Positions 8,787 to 17,320 of a DNA stretch of 64,000 nucleotides are shown here, one piece after another. Made by a program: the position numbers and the translations under genes. Under the pieces are notes generated by a model that did not search any database, had not been told where the DNA came from, and saw nothing but the letters and a program-made list of their open reading frames with translations. Source of the DNA: UBA1801 sp035353395 (GTDB taxonomy: Bacteria > Acidobacteriota > Holophagae > Holophagales > Holophagaceae); assembly GCA_035353395.1 (NCBI GenBank), contig DAOPZL010000001.1:1-64000 (forward strand). The letters are read 5' to 3'. Position 1 is the stretch's first letter. Each line of letters begins with the position of its first letter.

Positions 8787-10067
8787 TCAGGGGAGGGGAG
8801 ATGGGTGCCTTGCGAGGGTTTGCCCGCCCTGCCTCGTGTCGTCAACAGCGATCAGTTCCAGGATCCAGGATGCCAGCGCAGCCATGAGGGCCGTCCGGTC
8901 AAAATGCTGGTGGCAGTAGTCACGCCCTCGCTCTCCCATGGCCGCGCGATCGGCCGGGGCCAGATCCGCCATGGCCTCCACCCGCTTGGCGAGCTCCCCG
9001 CCTTCCCCGGCAGGACAGACTAGGCCGGCACCCGCCTCGGTGATCACGCGGGCTCCCTCTCCGTCCAGCATCCCGAGGATGGGCAGACCAGAGCCCAGGT
9101 AGCTTTGGATTTTTCCCGGGATGGTCATGGCGAAGATGGGGTCCTTCCTGAGGCTGACCAGGAGCGCCTGCGCTCCGCGGAAAAAAGAGGGCATGCGTTC
9201 GATGGGATGGCGACCCAGCAGGATGACGGATGCCCCCAGGGAGCGCTTCCGTACTTCCGTGCGGACCCAGTCGGCCGCCCGACCGTCACCCAGGATCAGC
9301 CAGCGGATATCGGGCCGGCCCCGCAGGGCGGTGGCGGCCTCCAGGATGGCCGGGAAGTCCTGGGCCTCCCCGATGTTGCCCGCGAAAAGGACATTGAAGG
9401 TATCGCGGTAGGGGAGCATCTCGCGGGCCAGCGGCGTCTCCTCGAGGGGGGCATGGAAGATCGGTTCGGCCCAGTTCGGGAAATACTTGATCCTTTCCGG
9501 GCCGATGGCGTAAGCCTCGATGGATGGAATGAACGTCTTGGACTGGACCAGGATCCGGTCCGACCGCCGGTAGATGAACGCGACCAGGCGGTCTATCCAG
9601 GCCAGTGCGGACCTGGATTTTACGACGCCGATGGCCGTGAGCGTCCCGGGCCACAGGTCCAGGATCCAGAGGAACATGGGGGCACGCTTGCATCGGCGCA
9701 GCCAGACTGCCGGCAGGGCAACGGTGATGGGAGAGGTCTGAAATACGAATATCGCATCGATGTTCCGGCCACGCAGGCGCCAGCTGCCGACCACGAGACC
9801 CGAGACGACGAAGCTGAGGTAGTTCAGTACCAGACGCAAGCTGCCCTGTCCCCTTGGGAGCAAAGGCACACGAATAACGTGCATCCCCTTATATTCAGAG
9901 AACAGATTGGGATTGCGAACAAATTCGGGGTAGACCTTTCCCTCGGGATAGTTTGGAAGCCCCGTGAGAACGGTCACTTCATGTCCCAGGCAGGCCAGTT
10001 CCGAAACGATGTCATTGATGCGGAAGTTTTCCGGCCAGAAATACTGGGAAACGATCAATATCTTCAT
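8787..10067 (-). CDS. WbuB/WcaI-like GT4 glycosyltransferase (putative L-FucNAc transferase)
   Basis: 426-residue GT4 enzyme beginning MKILIVSQYFWPENFRINDI, the signature start of the WbuB/WcaI group, with LTGLPNYPEGKVYP close behind and TIPGKIQSYLGSGLPILGM in the donor domain. In E. coli O26 the order fnlA-fnlB-fnlC-wbuB ends with a transferase of this group assigned to N-acetyl-L-fucosamine, and here the same order holds: FnlA, FnlB and FnlC-like genes come directly before it, with the FnlC gene abutting at one base. The specificity is therefore inferred from context. It is the last gene of the - strand block. Confidence 0.8.
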   Translation of the reverse strand: MKILIVSQYFWPENFRINDIVSELACLGHEVTVLTGLPNYPEGKVYPEFVRNPNLFSEYKGMHVIRVPLLPRGQGSLRLVLNYLSFVVSGLVVGSWRLRGRNIDAIFVFQTSPITVALPAVWLRRCKRAPMFLWILDLWPGTLTAIGVVKSRSALAWIDRLVAFIYRRSDRILVQSKTFIPSIEAYAIGPERIKYFPNWAEPIFHAPLEETPLAREMLPYRDTFNVLFAGNIGEAQDFPAILEAATALRGRPDIRWLILGDGRAADWVRTEVRKRSLGASVILLGRHPIERMPSFFRGAQALLVSLRKDPIFAMTIPGKIQSYLGSGLPILGMLDGEGARVITEAGAGLVCPAGEGGELAKRVEAMADLAPADRAAMGERGRDYCHQHFDRTALMAALASWILELIAVDDTRQGGQTLARHPSPLP

Positions 10068-11201
10068 TTAAAGCTGTTTCTTCCACACAACCCGATTGAT
10101 GTAGTCCGTGTAGCTGAGGAGGATCCGCACGATCTTGTCGGACACATTCGGCATGGAATAATCCGCCACCTGCCTCAAGGTGCGGGCTGTTCCGCGGCCC
10201 TGGTCGGTGAGAATGGCCAGGCCTTGATGCACCCGGTCCAGTTCCAGCCCAGTCATGATGACGACGGTTTCTTCCATGCCCTCGGGGCGCTCATGAGCCT
10301 CACGGAGGTTCAGGGCCGGGAAGTTGAGAATGGAGGATTCCTCGCTGATGGTGCCACTGTCGGACAAAGTAGCCTGAGCGTGCATCTGTAGGTGCACATA
10401 GTCGGTGAGAGCGAGAGGCTTCAGGAGTTCCACCCGGGAAGGGAAGGTGATCCCAAGGCTCTCCAATCTCTTGCGGGTGCGCGGATGGGTGGACACGATT
10501 ACGCGCTGACCATAGGCCTCGGCTAGGCTGTTCAGGATGCCCGCAAGTTTCCGGACGCTGCCTTCGGGTTCGATGTTTTCCTCCCGGTGGGCACTCACCA
10601 CGAAATAGCATCCAGGGGTGAGGCCGAGATCAGCTAGGATGCGCGAAGCTTCGATCTTGGGGCGGTAATGGTTCAGCACTTCGAACATGGGAGAGCCGGT
10701 CTTGATCACCCGGTCCGGGGGCAGGCCCTCGCGCAGCAAGTATTCCCGGGCGATGGCGGAGTAGGGCAGGTTGAGATCGCTGAGGTGATCCACAATCTTG
10801 CGGTTGGTTTCCTCGGGCACACGCTGATCGAAGCAGCGGTTGCCGGCCTCCATGTGGAAGATCGGGATCTTCCGCCGTTTGGCGGGAATGGCCGCAAGGC
10901 AACTGTTGGTGTCCCCCAGCACCAGCAGTGCATCGGGCTTTAATTTGCCCAACAGGGGATCGATCTTCATGATCAGCTGGCCGATGGTTTCCGCAGCAGT
11001 GCTGCCCGCCGCGCCTAGGAAGTGATCGGGCTTCCGAATTTCCAGATCCTGGAAGAAGATCTCATTCAACTCGTAATCATAGTTTTGCCCGGTGTGGATC
11101 AGGATGTGCTCCATGGTCACATCCAGCTTCGCCAGGACCCGGGAGAGCCGGATGATCTCCGGCCGGGTGCCTACCACCGTGACCACTTTTAGTTTCCGCA
11201 T
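10068..11201 (-). CDS. FnlC/WbjD-like UDP-HexNAc 2-epimerase (WecB fold)
   Basis: 377-residue non-hydrolysing UDP-N-acetylhexosamine 2-epimerase. It has VVTVVGTRPEIIRLSRV at the start, ILIHTGQNYDYELNE, LLVLGDTNS, the catalytic-region motif HMEAGNRCFDQRVPEETNR, and VVSAHREENI. The FDQRVPEETNRKIVDHLSD version is the one seen in FnlC/WbjD/CapG, which perform the last step to UDP-N-acetyl-L-fucosamine, rather than in housekeeping WecB. Context agrees: FnlB and FnlA homologues sit immediately upstream. It ends one base before the GT4 gene start, so translation is probably coupled. It works in the cytoplasm. Confidence 0.88.
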   Translation of the reverse strand: MRKLKVVTVVGTRPEIIRLSRVLAKLDVTMEHILIHTGQNYDYELNEIFFQDLEIRKPDHFLGAAGSTAAETIGQLIMKIDPLLGKLKPDALLVLGDTNSCLAAIPAKRRKIPIFHMEAGNRCFDQRVPEETNRKIVDHLSDLNLPYSAIAREYLLREGLPPDRVIKTGSPMFEVLNHYRPKIEASRILADLGLTPGCYFVVSAHREENIEPEGSVRKLAGILNSLAEAYGQRVIVSTHPRTRKRLESLGITFPSRVELLKPLALTDYVHLQMHAQATLSDSGTISEESSILNFPALNLREAHERPEGMEETVVIMTGLELDRVHQGLAILTDQGRGTARTLRQVADYSMPNVSDKIVRILLSYTDYINRVVWKKQL

Positions 11202-11210
11202 CGGGTCCCC

Positions 11211-12323
11211 TCAGACTTCCTCGACCCATGTGTCCGGTCGGGCAGGGTTGTATGGCTCATTCACCCACATGATCGTAACCAGGTCCTGGTCGCCGAGGTT
11301 CGTGATCTGGTGCGTGTAGCCCGGTGGTATATCCACCACTTGCAGCTGTGTGCCACTCACGGGGTAGGTGAAAATCTCGGTTGTGCCAGGCTTTCGGAAG
11401 CGAATCACCCCTATGCCGCTGACCACCAGGAACTTCTCGTTCTTAGTGTGATGCCAGTGGTTGCCCTTGGAGATACCGGGGCGGGAGATGTTGACTGATA
11501 CTTGCCCGCGTTCGGGAGTGCGCAGGAATTCTGTGAAGGAACCTCGCTCATCTTTGTGCATTTGCAGCGGATAGTTGAAGGCATCAGTCGGTAGGTTGCT
11601 CAGGTAGGTGGCATAAAGCTTACGGGTGAAGGGGTCGCCTTGGTCAGGGATGGAAAGGTCTGTTCGGCTGGCCTTGAATCCCTGGATACGTTTGGCCAGA
11701 TCACCAACGGTTGTTTCATGCACGGTTGGGACTGCGCAGAAATCCCCATCCCTGGTGGGGCGTCCTGCAAGTGCGCGCAGGAACTCATCGAGCAGGTCGT
11801 CAATATAGGTCATCCGCAGCAGAGCCTTCGGGTCATCGACCTGGATGGGCAGGTCCCGTGCGATGTTGTGACAGAAGGTGGCTACGACGCTGTTGTAGTT
11901 TGGGCGGCAGCCCTTGCCGAAGAGATTGGGCAGGCGATAGACATAAACTGCGGCACCGGTCCGGTGACCGTAGGCGAAGACCCACTCTTCTGCAGCTCGC
12001 TTGCTCTGGCCGTAAGGGTTATCCAGGACAGCTTGGGTGGAGGAGGACAGGAGGATCGGGGTGGCCAAGCCTGCAGTCTCCAAGAGGGCCACCAGTTGTT
12101 CAGTTAGGACAACATTGCCGGTCCGGAAGTCCTCCCCGGGTTCGGGCCGGTTGATGCCGGCCAAATGAACGATGGCATCGGCGGCCCGGGCTCGCTCCGC
12201 TAGAGCTCTCGGTTCATCGGCAAGGTCGAAGGTCAGGAGTTGCACCTCCGGGCTTCGACTCAGAGCTAGGCATAGATTTTGGCCAACGAACCCACTGGAA
12301 CCTGTGACGAGGATGGTCTGCAT
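11211..12323 (-). CDS. FnlB/WbjC/CapF-like bifunctional reductase-epimerase with C-terminal cupin
   Basis: 370 residues in two parts. The first is a short-chain dehydrogenase domain with the NAD(P) motif TGSSGFVGQNL, a VHLAGINRP strand and YGQSK as catalytic Tyr-x3-Lys. From about residue 250 comes a cupin with the metal-site motif KGNHWHHTKNEKF and the PPGYTHQITNLG strand. This two-domain layout is specific to CapF/WbjC/FnlB, which act between the FnlA and FnlC steps (epimerisation at the cupin, then NADPH reduction of the 4-keto group). Nine bases separate it from fnlC and 15 from fnlA, all on the - strand. Confidence 0.9.
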   Translation of the reverse strand: MQTILVTGSSGFVGQNLCLALSRSPEVQLLTFDLADEPRALAERARAADAIVHLAGINRPEPGEDFRTGNVVLTEQLVALLETAGLATPILLSSSTQAVLDNPYGQSKRAAEEWVFAYGHRTGAAVYVYRLPNLFGKGCRPNYNSVVATFCHNIARDLPIQVDDPKALLRMTYIDDLLDEFLRALAGRPTRDGDFCAVPTVHETTVGDLAKRIQGFKASRTDLSIPDQGDPFTRKLYATYLSNLPTDAFNYPLQMHKDERGSFTEFLRTPERGQVSVNISRPGISKGNHWHHTKNEKFLVVSGIGVIRFRKPGTTEIFTYPVSGTQLQVVDIPPGYTHQITNLGDQDLVTIMWVNEPYNPARPDTWVEEV

Positions 12324-12338
12324 CGGGCTCTCTCCGGG

Positions 12339-13361
12339 CTAAACCTCGACCCGTTCGCCGCGAAGAGCGCGCTGCACGCAGTCCAGACGCAGTAAAAGTT
12401 GGCTCATGCCCGCTAAGTCCAACAAGGGGTCTTGGTGAGAGTTGAAGTCCTTCAAGTCGCTGAGACCCGCCTGGCCTTCTGTGAAGTATTTTTTATAGTT
12501 GAGATCCCGGTTATCTGCTGGGATCCGGTAATAGTCCCCCAGATCCTGCGACACGGCCATCTCTTCACGGGTGAGCAAGGTCTCATACAGTTTTTCGCCG
12601 TGGCGCGTACCAATGATGTGCACAGGTCGATCACTGTCAAAGAGTTGCTGAATCGCCTCAGCCAATACACCCATCGTGGCGGCCGGGGCCTTCTGCACGA
12701 AGATGTCTCCAGGCGTCCCATGCATAAATGCATAGATCACTAAATCCACTGCATCTTCGATAGTCATCATGAATCGACTCATCTTGGGATCGGTGACTGT
12801 CAGACTTTTCCCTTCCTGGATTTGGTGCAAGAAGAGAGGGATGACAGAGCCCCGGCTGGCCATGACATTGCCATAACGAGTCACACAGATCGTGGTATTG
12901 GGTGCTGCGACCCGGGACTTGGCTATGGCCAACTTCTCCATCATAGCCTTCGAGATACCCATGGCATTGATGGGATACACGGCCTTGTCCGTGCTGAGCA
13001 CGATGAGTCGAGACACCCCTGCCGCAATGGCGGCGTTGAGGACATTCTCGGTCCCAAGGGCATTCGTACGTAGCGCTTCCAGGGGGAAAAATTCGCAAGA
13101 TGGTACCTGTTTTAACGCCGATGCGTGAAAGACAAAATCGACTCCCCGCATAGCATCCGTGAGACTCGACTCATTGCGGACATCTCCAATGTAAAAGCGC
13201 AATTTATCATGGGTGAAATGCTTGCGCATATCATCCTGTTTCTTCTCATCCCGGGAAAAGATACGAATTTGTCTGATGTTCGTTTCCAGGAAGCGCCTGA
13301 GTACTGCATTGCCAAAGGTTCCGGTTCCGCCGGTAATGAGAAGGGTCTTGCCCGTGAACAT
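12339..13361 (-). CDS. FnlA/WbjB/CapE-like UDP-GlcNAc 4,6-dehydratase/5-epimerase
   Basis: 340-residue inverting dehydratase that starts the UDP-L-FucNAc pathway. It begins MFTGKTLLITGGTGTFGNAV (nucleotide-binding TGGTGTFG). The active site reads STDKAVYPINAMGISKAMMEK, where Met replaces the usual catalytic Tyr of the Tyr-x3-Lys pair, as described for CapE/WbjB and PseB-type enzymes. The frame is open 15 codons further upstream, but the start at 13361 has GGAG six bases before it and matches the family N-terminus. Pathway partners follow directly downstream. It ends in GERVEV, normal for the family length of about 340. Confidence 0.9.
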   Translation of the reverse strand: MFTGKTLLITGGTGTFGNAVLRRFLETNIRQIRIFSRDEKKQDDMRKHFTHDKLRFYIGDVRNESSLTDAMRGVDFVFHASALKQVPSCEFFPLEALRTNALGTENVLNAAIAAGVSRLIVLSTDKAVYPINAMGISKAMMEKLAIAKSRVAAPNTTICVTRYGNVMASRGSVIPLFLHQIQEGKSLTVTDPKMSRFMMTIEDAVDLVIYAFMHGTPGDIFVQKAPAATMGVLAEAIQQLFDSDRPVHIIGTRHGEKLYETLLTREEMAVSQDLGDYYRIPADNRDLNYKKYFTEGQAGLSDLKDFNSHQDPLLDLAGMSQLLLRLDCVQRALRGERVEV

Positions 13362-13412
13362 AAGGGTCTCCGAGGTGGTGCGTGGAAAGATTCCCAGCGT
13401 TAGCAAATTCAG

Positions 13413-14684
13413 TTATAGTCGTACGGCGCCTGTTTCAGAAGGCAACGCTCCCTTGACATCGAATATCACAGCATTAGGTGATAGGAAATGCTGCATGGGA
13501 AATGTGCTGAATTCATGGTGGGGAACGGCCAGAACCACCGCCTCGAAGGTTTCGACATCGGTTGCCAGGGCCCGGCAGGAGCTTATCCCGTACTCATGTT
13601 GCACTTCCGCAGGATCGGCCCATGGATCCAGGATGGTCACTTCGCACCTGAATTCTTGCAGTTCTTTGATCAAATTGACAATTTTAGAGTTCCGTATGTC
13701 GGGACAATTTTCCTTGAAGGTGATTCCCATGACGAGCACCCGGGACCCTTCAATCCTGCGGCCATGGCGTATCATGAGTTTGATGAGTTTGTTGGCGGCA
13801 AAGATAGCCATGTTGTCGTTGATGCGTCGTCCGGCAAGGATGACTTCGGCGTGATAGCCCAAGCTCTCGGCCTTGTGGGTAAGGTAGAAGGGATCGATTC
13901 CGATGCAGTGGCCACCCACGAACCCGGGACGGAAGGGTAGGAAGTTCCACTTTGTTCCGGCGGCTTCCAACACCTCCAGGGTGTCGATGTCCATGCGGTC
14001 AAAGATGAGTGCCAACTCATTCACGAAGGCAATATTGATGTCGCGCTGGCTGTTCTCGATGATCTTGGAAGCCTCAGCCACCTTGATGCTGCTGGCCTTG
14101 TGGGTTCCGGCAGAAATAATCGCCTGATACAACTCGTCCACGATTGAGGCGACTTCTGGGGTGGAACCGGAGGTGACCTTCTTGATCTGGGTGACGGTGT
14201 GTTCCTTGTCACCAGGATTGATGCGTTCGGGGCTGTAGCCACAGAAAAAATCCCGATTGAAGACAAGCCCGCTCGTGCTTTCCAGGATGGGCACGCAGTC
14301 CTCTTCCGTGCAGCCGGGGTATACGGTCGATTCGTAAATGACGATGTCACCCCTCTTGAGGACCTTGCCAACCGTTTCGCTGGCTTTCCGCAGGTGAGTC
14401 AAGTCTGGACGGTTGTACCTGTCAATGGGCGTGGGTACGGTAACGATGTAGATCGTGCAGCGGCGAAGCTCCTCGGAATCGCAAGTGCAATCCAGCCGAG
14501 TGGCTGCCGCAAGATGTTCCGGAGAAACCTCCAGGGTCCGGTCAACCCCGGCCTTGAGTTCGGAGATGCGCTGGATGTTGATATCGAAGCCGATGGTGTC
14601 GAACTTCTTCCTGAATTCGACGGCCATGGGAAGTCCCACATAGCCGAGGCCGATGATGCCGATGGTCTGTTGATGGATATTCAT
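13413..14684 (-). CDS. UDP-N-acetyl-hexosamine 6-dehydrogenase (WbpO/TviB family)
   Basis: 423-residue nucleotide-sugar dehydrogenase. It has the NAD motif GIIGLGYVGLPMAVEF, VPTPIDRYNRPDL, FCGYSPERINPGDKEHT, and the catalytic Cys in FVGGHCIGIDPFYL. The motif set is that of WbpO/TviB/VipA, which oxidise UDP-GalNAc or UDP-GlcNAc to the uronic acid, rather than of UDP-glucose dehydrogenase. The start at 14684 overlaps the epimerase stop (ATGA); the frame runs further up to 14753 but inside that gene. The pair with the upstream 4-epimerase suggests UDP-GalNAcA as product. GAGAGG precedes the ATG. Confidence 0.87.
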   Translation of the reverse strand: MNIHQQTIGIIGLGYVGLPMAVEFRKKFDTIGFDINIQRISELKAGVDRTLEVSPEHLAAATRLDCTCDSEELRRCTIYIVTVPTPIDRYNRPDLTHLRKASETVGKVLKRGDIVIYESTVYPGCTEEDCVPILESTSGLVFNRDFFCGYSPERINPGDKEHTVTQIKKVTSGSTPEVASIVDELYQAIISAGTHKASSIKVAEASKIIENSQRDINIAFVNELALIFDRMDIDTLEVLEAAGTKWNFLPFRPGFVGGHCIGIDPFYLTHKAESLGYHAEVILAGRRINDNMAIFAANKLIKLMIRHGRRIEGSRVLVMGITFKENCPDIRNSKIVNLIKELQEFRCEVTILDPWADPAEVQHEYGISSCRALATDVETFEAVVLAVPHHEFSTFPMQHFLSPNAVIFDVKGALPSETGAVRL

Positions 14685-15628
14685 GCGAGCCTCTCTGGGT
14701 GTTGCCGATACCACGCCACGGTGGCTGCAAGGCCATCCTCCAGGCTTGTCCACTGGCTGTAGCCGAGCAGCGACTGGGCAAGACGGATGTCGGCCTTGGA
14801 ATCCCGGATATCGCCTTTGCGATCGAGGCCGTGGACAGCGGGGATTGTGGAATGCAGCTCCCGGGCGATGAGCTCGAAGAGGCGATTCACGCTGGTGCTG
14901 GCGCCGCAGGCGACGTTGACGATGTGGGCGCCGGGGGGTACTTCTCCGAAGAGGGCCCTGACGTTGGCCTGAACGACGTTTCCCACATATGTGAAATCCC
15001 GGGACTGTTCGCCGTCCCCGAAGATGGTTGGTGATTCACCCTTGTTCAATTTCGCGATGAACAGCGGGATGACTGCGGCATATGGGCCCAGGGGATTCTG
15101 CCGGGGACCGAACACATTGAAGTATCGGAATCCGATCAAAGTAAGTCCATAGGCTGTGTGGAAGACCTGCGCGAAATCCTCGTTGCCCTGCTTGCTGGCG
15201 GCGTAAGGAGAAAGCGGGCGGCCGCGCATGGACTCTGCCTTTGGACTGGCGGTCGCATCGCCGTAGACGGAGGAAGATGATGCATAGACGATGCGCGTGA
15301 CTCCCGAAAGTCTCGCCTGGTTGCAAAGGGTGACGAATCCGTGGAGGTTGTTGAAAGAATAGAGTTCTGGTTCCCGCATGGATCGGGGTACGGAACCCAG
15401 GGCCGCCTGGTGGGAGACTAGCTCCACCCCTTCGCAAGCTCTGGCACAATCCTCGGAAGAAGTGATGTCCCCCTTCATGACTTCAAGATCGCCATTCAAC
15501 CCTTCCAAATTACGGGAGTCACCTGTGCAGAAATTGTCGAGAATCCTGACAGAATGCCCGCCTGCCAGAAGGGTTTCTGCCAAGTTGCTCCCGATAAAAC
15601 CAGCTCCACCAGTGATGAGAATTTTCAA
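14681..15628 (-). CDS. UDP-GlcNAc 4-epimerase (WbpP/TviC family)
   Basis: 315-residue extended short-chain dehydrogenase with MKILITGGAGFIGSNLAETL, HQAALGSVPRSM, VYASSSSVYGD, the catalytic SPYAASKQGNEDF and FRYFNVFGPRQNPLGPYAAV. The HQAALGSVPRS and FGPRQNPxGxYAAVIP signatures point to WbpP/Gne-type epimerases that accept N-acetylated sugars. With the dehydrogenase overlapping its 3' end by four bases, it would convert UDP-GlcNAc to UDP-GalNAc for oxidation. A terminator-like hairpin and a possible promoter lie between it and the preceding phosphoglycosyltransferase gene, so it may head its own transcript. Confidence 0.88.
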   Translation of the reverse strand: MKILITGGAGFIGSNLAETLLAGGHSVRILDNFCTGDSRNLEGLNGDLEVMKGDITSSEDCARACEGVELVSHQAALGSVPRSMREPELYSFNNLHGFVTLCNQARLSGVTRIVYASSSSVYGDATASPKAESMRGRPLSPYAASKQGNEDFAQVFHTAYGLTLIGFRYFNVFGPRQNPLGPYAAVIPLFIAKLNKGESPTIFGDGEQSRDFTYVGNVVQANVRALFGEVPPGAHIVNVACGASTSVNRLFELIARELHSTIPAVHGLDRKGDIRDSKADIRLAQSLLGYSQWTSLEDGLAATVAWYRQHPERLA

Positions 15629-15694
15629 TACTGTTCCCCTTTATGATAAAGCATAAAACTTAAGCCTATCTGTCGAATCAATTCTGACATATAC

Positions 15695-15722
15695 CAAAAG
15701 ACACCATGGACTTCATGGTGTC
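15695..15722 (-). terminator. Hairpin between the phosphoglycosyltransferase and epimerase genes
   Basis: Nine-base perfect stem GACACCATG / CATGGTGTC (15700-15708 and 15714-15722) with a five-base loop, followed on the - strand by TTTTGG. The T run is short, so termination may be partial. A second, weaker inverted repeat (CCGTGGC / GCCACGG, 15737-15766) sits just before it. Transcription that runs on to the epimerase could restart from the AT-rich stretch at about 15640-15685. Confidence 0.55.
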
Positions 15723-15768
15723 GATGTACGAAATTGCCGTGGCTTTCACGATAGAAAATGCCACGGTT

Positions 15769-17256
15769 TCATCTCCCCCCGATTCCGAACAGCACGACAC
15801 GCACCGTGCGCAGCACGATGAGCAGGTCGAGCAGCAGGTTGTGATTCTTGATGTACCACAGGTCGTAGGTGAGTTTGACCCGGGCATCTTCCACCGAGGC
15901 GCCGTAGGGGTAGTTGATCTGGGCCCATCCCGTCAACCCGGGGGGGACCAGATGGCGCAAGTGGTAGAAGGGGATCGCATTCTCATAGTTGGCCACGCAT
16001 TTCGTCCACTCGGCCCGGGGACCAATGAAACTCATGTCGCCGCGGAGGATGTTCCACAATTGCGGCAGTTCATCCATGCGGGTCTTGCGCATGAGGCGAC
16101 CGAGACGGGTAACCCGTTTGTCGTTCGTGGTGGTGTAAATGCCCCCGTCGTCGGCTGAACTGGTATGCATGCTGCGGAATTTCAGGCAGGTGAATATTCT
16201 CTTATTTTTACCTACACGGGGCTGAGTGTAAAAAACAGGTCCTGGATAGAGTAGCTTCAGGCTGATCGCAAGTAAAAGCATGGGCAGCCCTGCAATCAGC
16301 AGAAGCGTCCCCGCGAGAAGGATATCGAATAATCTTTTTGCTCTTGCATTCAGCGGGCTTTGCACCAAGTCAAAGCCGCCGGCGAAGGTGAACCAGTCCC
16401 CGCGTAAATATTCCACTGGCAATCTTTGCCAGCGTCGTTCGCAGAATTGGTCGATCGACTTCACAAGCATGCCATTAAGGCGTGCGTGCATCAGGATGCG
16501 ACTCACGGATGGGGGCAACGCATTGGCGTCCGCGACGATGATTCCGGACCAAGGCTCGCCGAGCTTCTCGTCCAGCCCATTCCAGGTTCCGGCAATTTCA
16601 GGGTGTTCATCGCTCTGGCATGCTGTTTCAGCTTCGGATTCGGCCAGGAACACCAGGGCGCCATGGCCATGCTCCGCCTGGAAGTCACGCCAGAATGGGG
16701 CCAGGCCTCGGGCATCATGACGGCCCAACAGAAGCCAACGCGCCCGGCCGGAGCGGCGCCGCTGCCAGGCATGGAGCAGGAAACGCTGCAGGATGCCCCA
16801 GACAGTAAAGATGAGGACAAACAGCACCAGCGTGCGGCGGCCCCAGAACCCAACTCTCCCCGCCCAATGGATCGGACCCAGAAGGTAGACGCTGATGCCA
16901 AAAATACCGGCCGCGAGAGCCAAGCCACATAAAAATTTGACTACAATCCTCCAGTTCTTGTCTTCGACATCCATCTGTATCGCATCCAGTAGCCATAAGG
17001 TTGTGATCGTCAAGATCAAGATGGTCGCAACCTGCCAACTGGTAAAAAGGCCTGCAATGTGATCGGCCCTCAGGATGATTCGTGCCAAGATAAAGCTAAA
17101 AATGATGCCAGTAATATCTCCTAGGAGTAGAATGCCCTTGATTAATTTTGAACTCAGCGGCCTGGCTATGCATAAGGGTTTCGGAAGATTTTCCTCAGCA
17201 GCATCCTTGGAAGTGGAGCTGGTAACTGCGGAGGGGAATACCATTTCCTCTAGCAT
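15769..17256 (-). CDS. Polyprenyl-phosphate sugar phosphotransferase (WcaJ/WbaP type)
   Basis: 495-residue enzyme that starts the polymer by moving a sugar-1-phosphate onto undecaprenyl phosphate. Four N-terminal membrane helices (about residues 40-160) lead to a cytoplasmic Rossmann-like domain. After a re-entrant helix at about residue 310 (RLFDILLAGTLLLIAGLPML) comes the catalytic core with GPVFYTQPRVGKNKRIF, CLKFRSMHT, TRMDELPQLWNILRGDMSF and IGPRAEW. All expected motifs are present. It is the first gene of the - strand block, and the AT-rich region upstream holds a possible promoter. A second in-frame ATG lies four codons in. The initiating sugar is not predictable. Confidence 0.88.
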   Translation of the reverse strand: MLEEMVFPSAVTSSTSKDAAEENLPKPLCIARPLSSKLIKGILLLGDITGIIFSFILARIILRADHIAGLFTSWQVATILILTITTLWLLDAIQMDVEDKNWRIVVKFLCGLALAAGIFGISVYLLGPIHWAGRVGFWGRRTLVLFVLIFTVWGILQRFLLHAWQRRRSGRARWLLLGRHDARGLAPFWRDFQAEHGHGALVFLAESEAETACQSDEHPEIAGTWNGLDEKLGEPWSGIIVADANALPPSVSRILMHARLNGMLVKSIDQFCERRWQRLPVEYLRGDWFTFAGGFDLVQSPLNARAKRLFDILLAGTLLLIAGLPMLLLAISLKLLYPGPVFYTQPRVGKNKRIFTCLKFRSMHTSSADDGGIYTTTNDKRVTRLGRLMRKTRMDELPQLWNILRGDMSFIGPRAEWTKCVANYENAIPFYHLRHLVPPGLTGWAQINYPYGASVEDARVKLTYDLWYIKNHNLLLDLLIVLRTVRVVLFGIGGR

Positions 17257-17291
17257 TCAAGCCTGCCTTTGAATGATATTAAACATGTGAT

Positions 17292-17320
17292 TCTATATTT
17301 ATCAGTAATTTCAAAAACAA
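17292..17320 (-). promoter_or_regulatory. Possible sigma70-type promoter for the - strand polysaccharide block
   Basis: On the - strand, TTGTTT (17320-17315), a 17-base spacer and TATAGA (17297-17292) lie about 35 bases before the phosphoglycosyltransferase ATG, within an AT-rich stretch unlike its surroundings. Both hexamers match the consensus only partly, so this is a suggestion. Confidence 0.35.
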
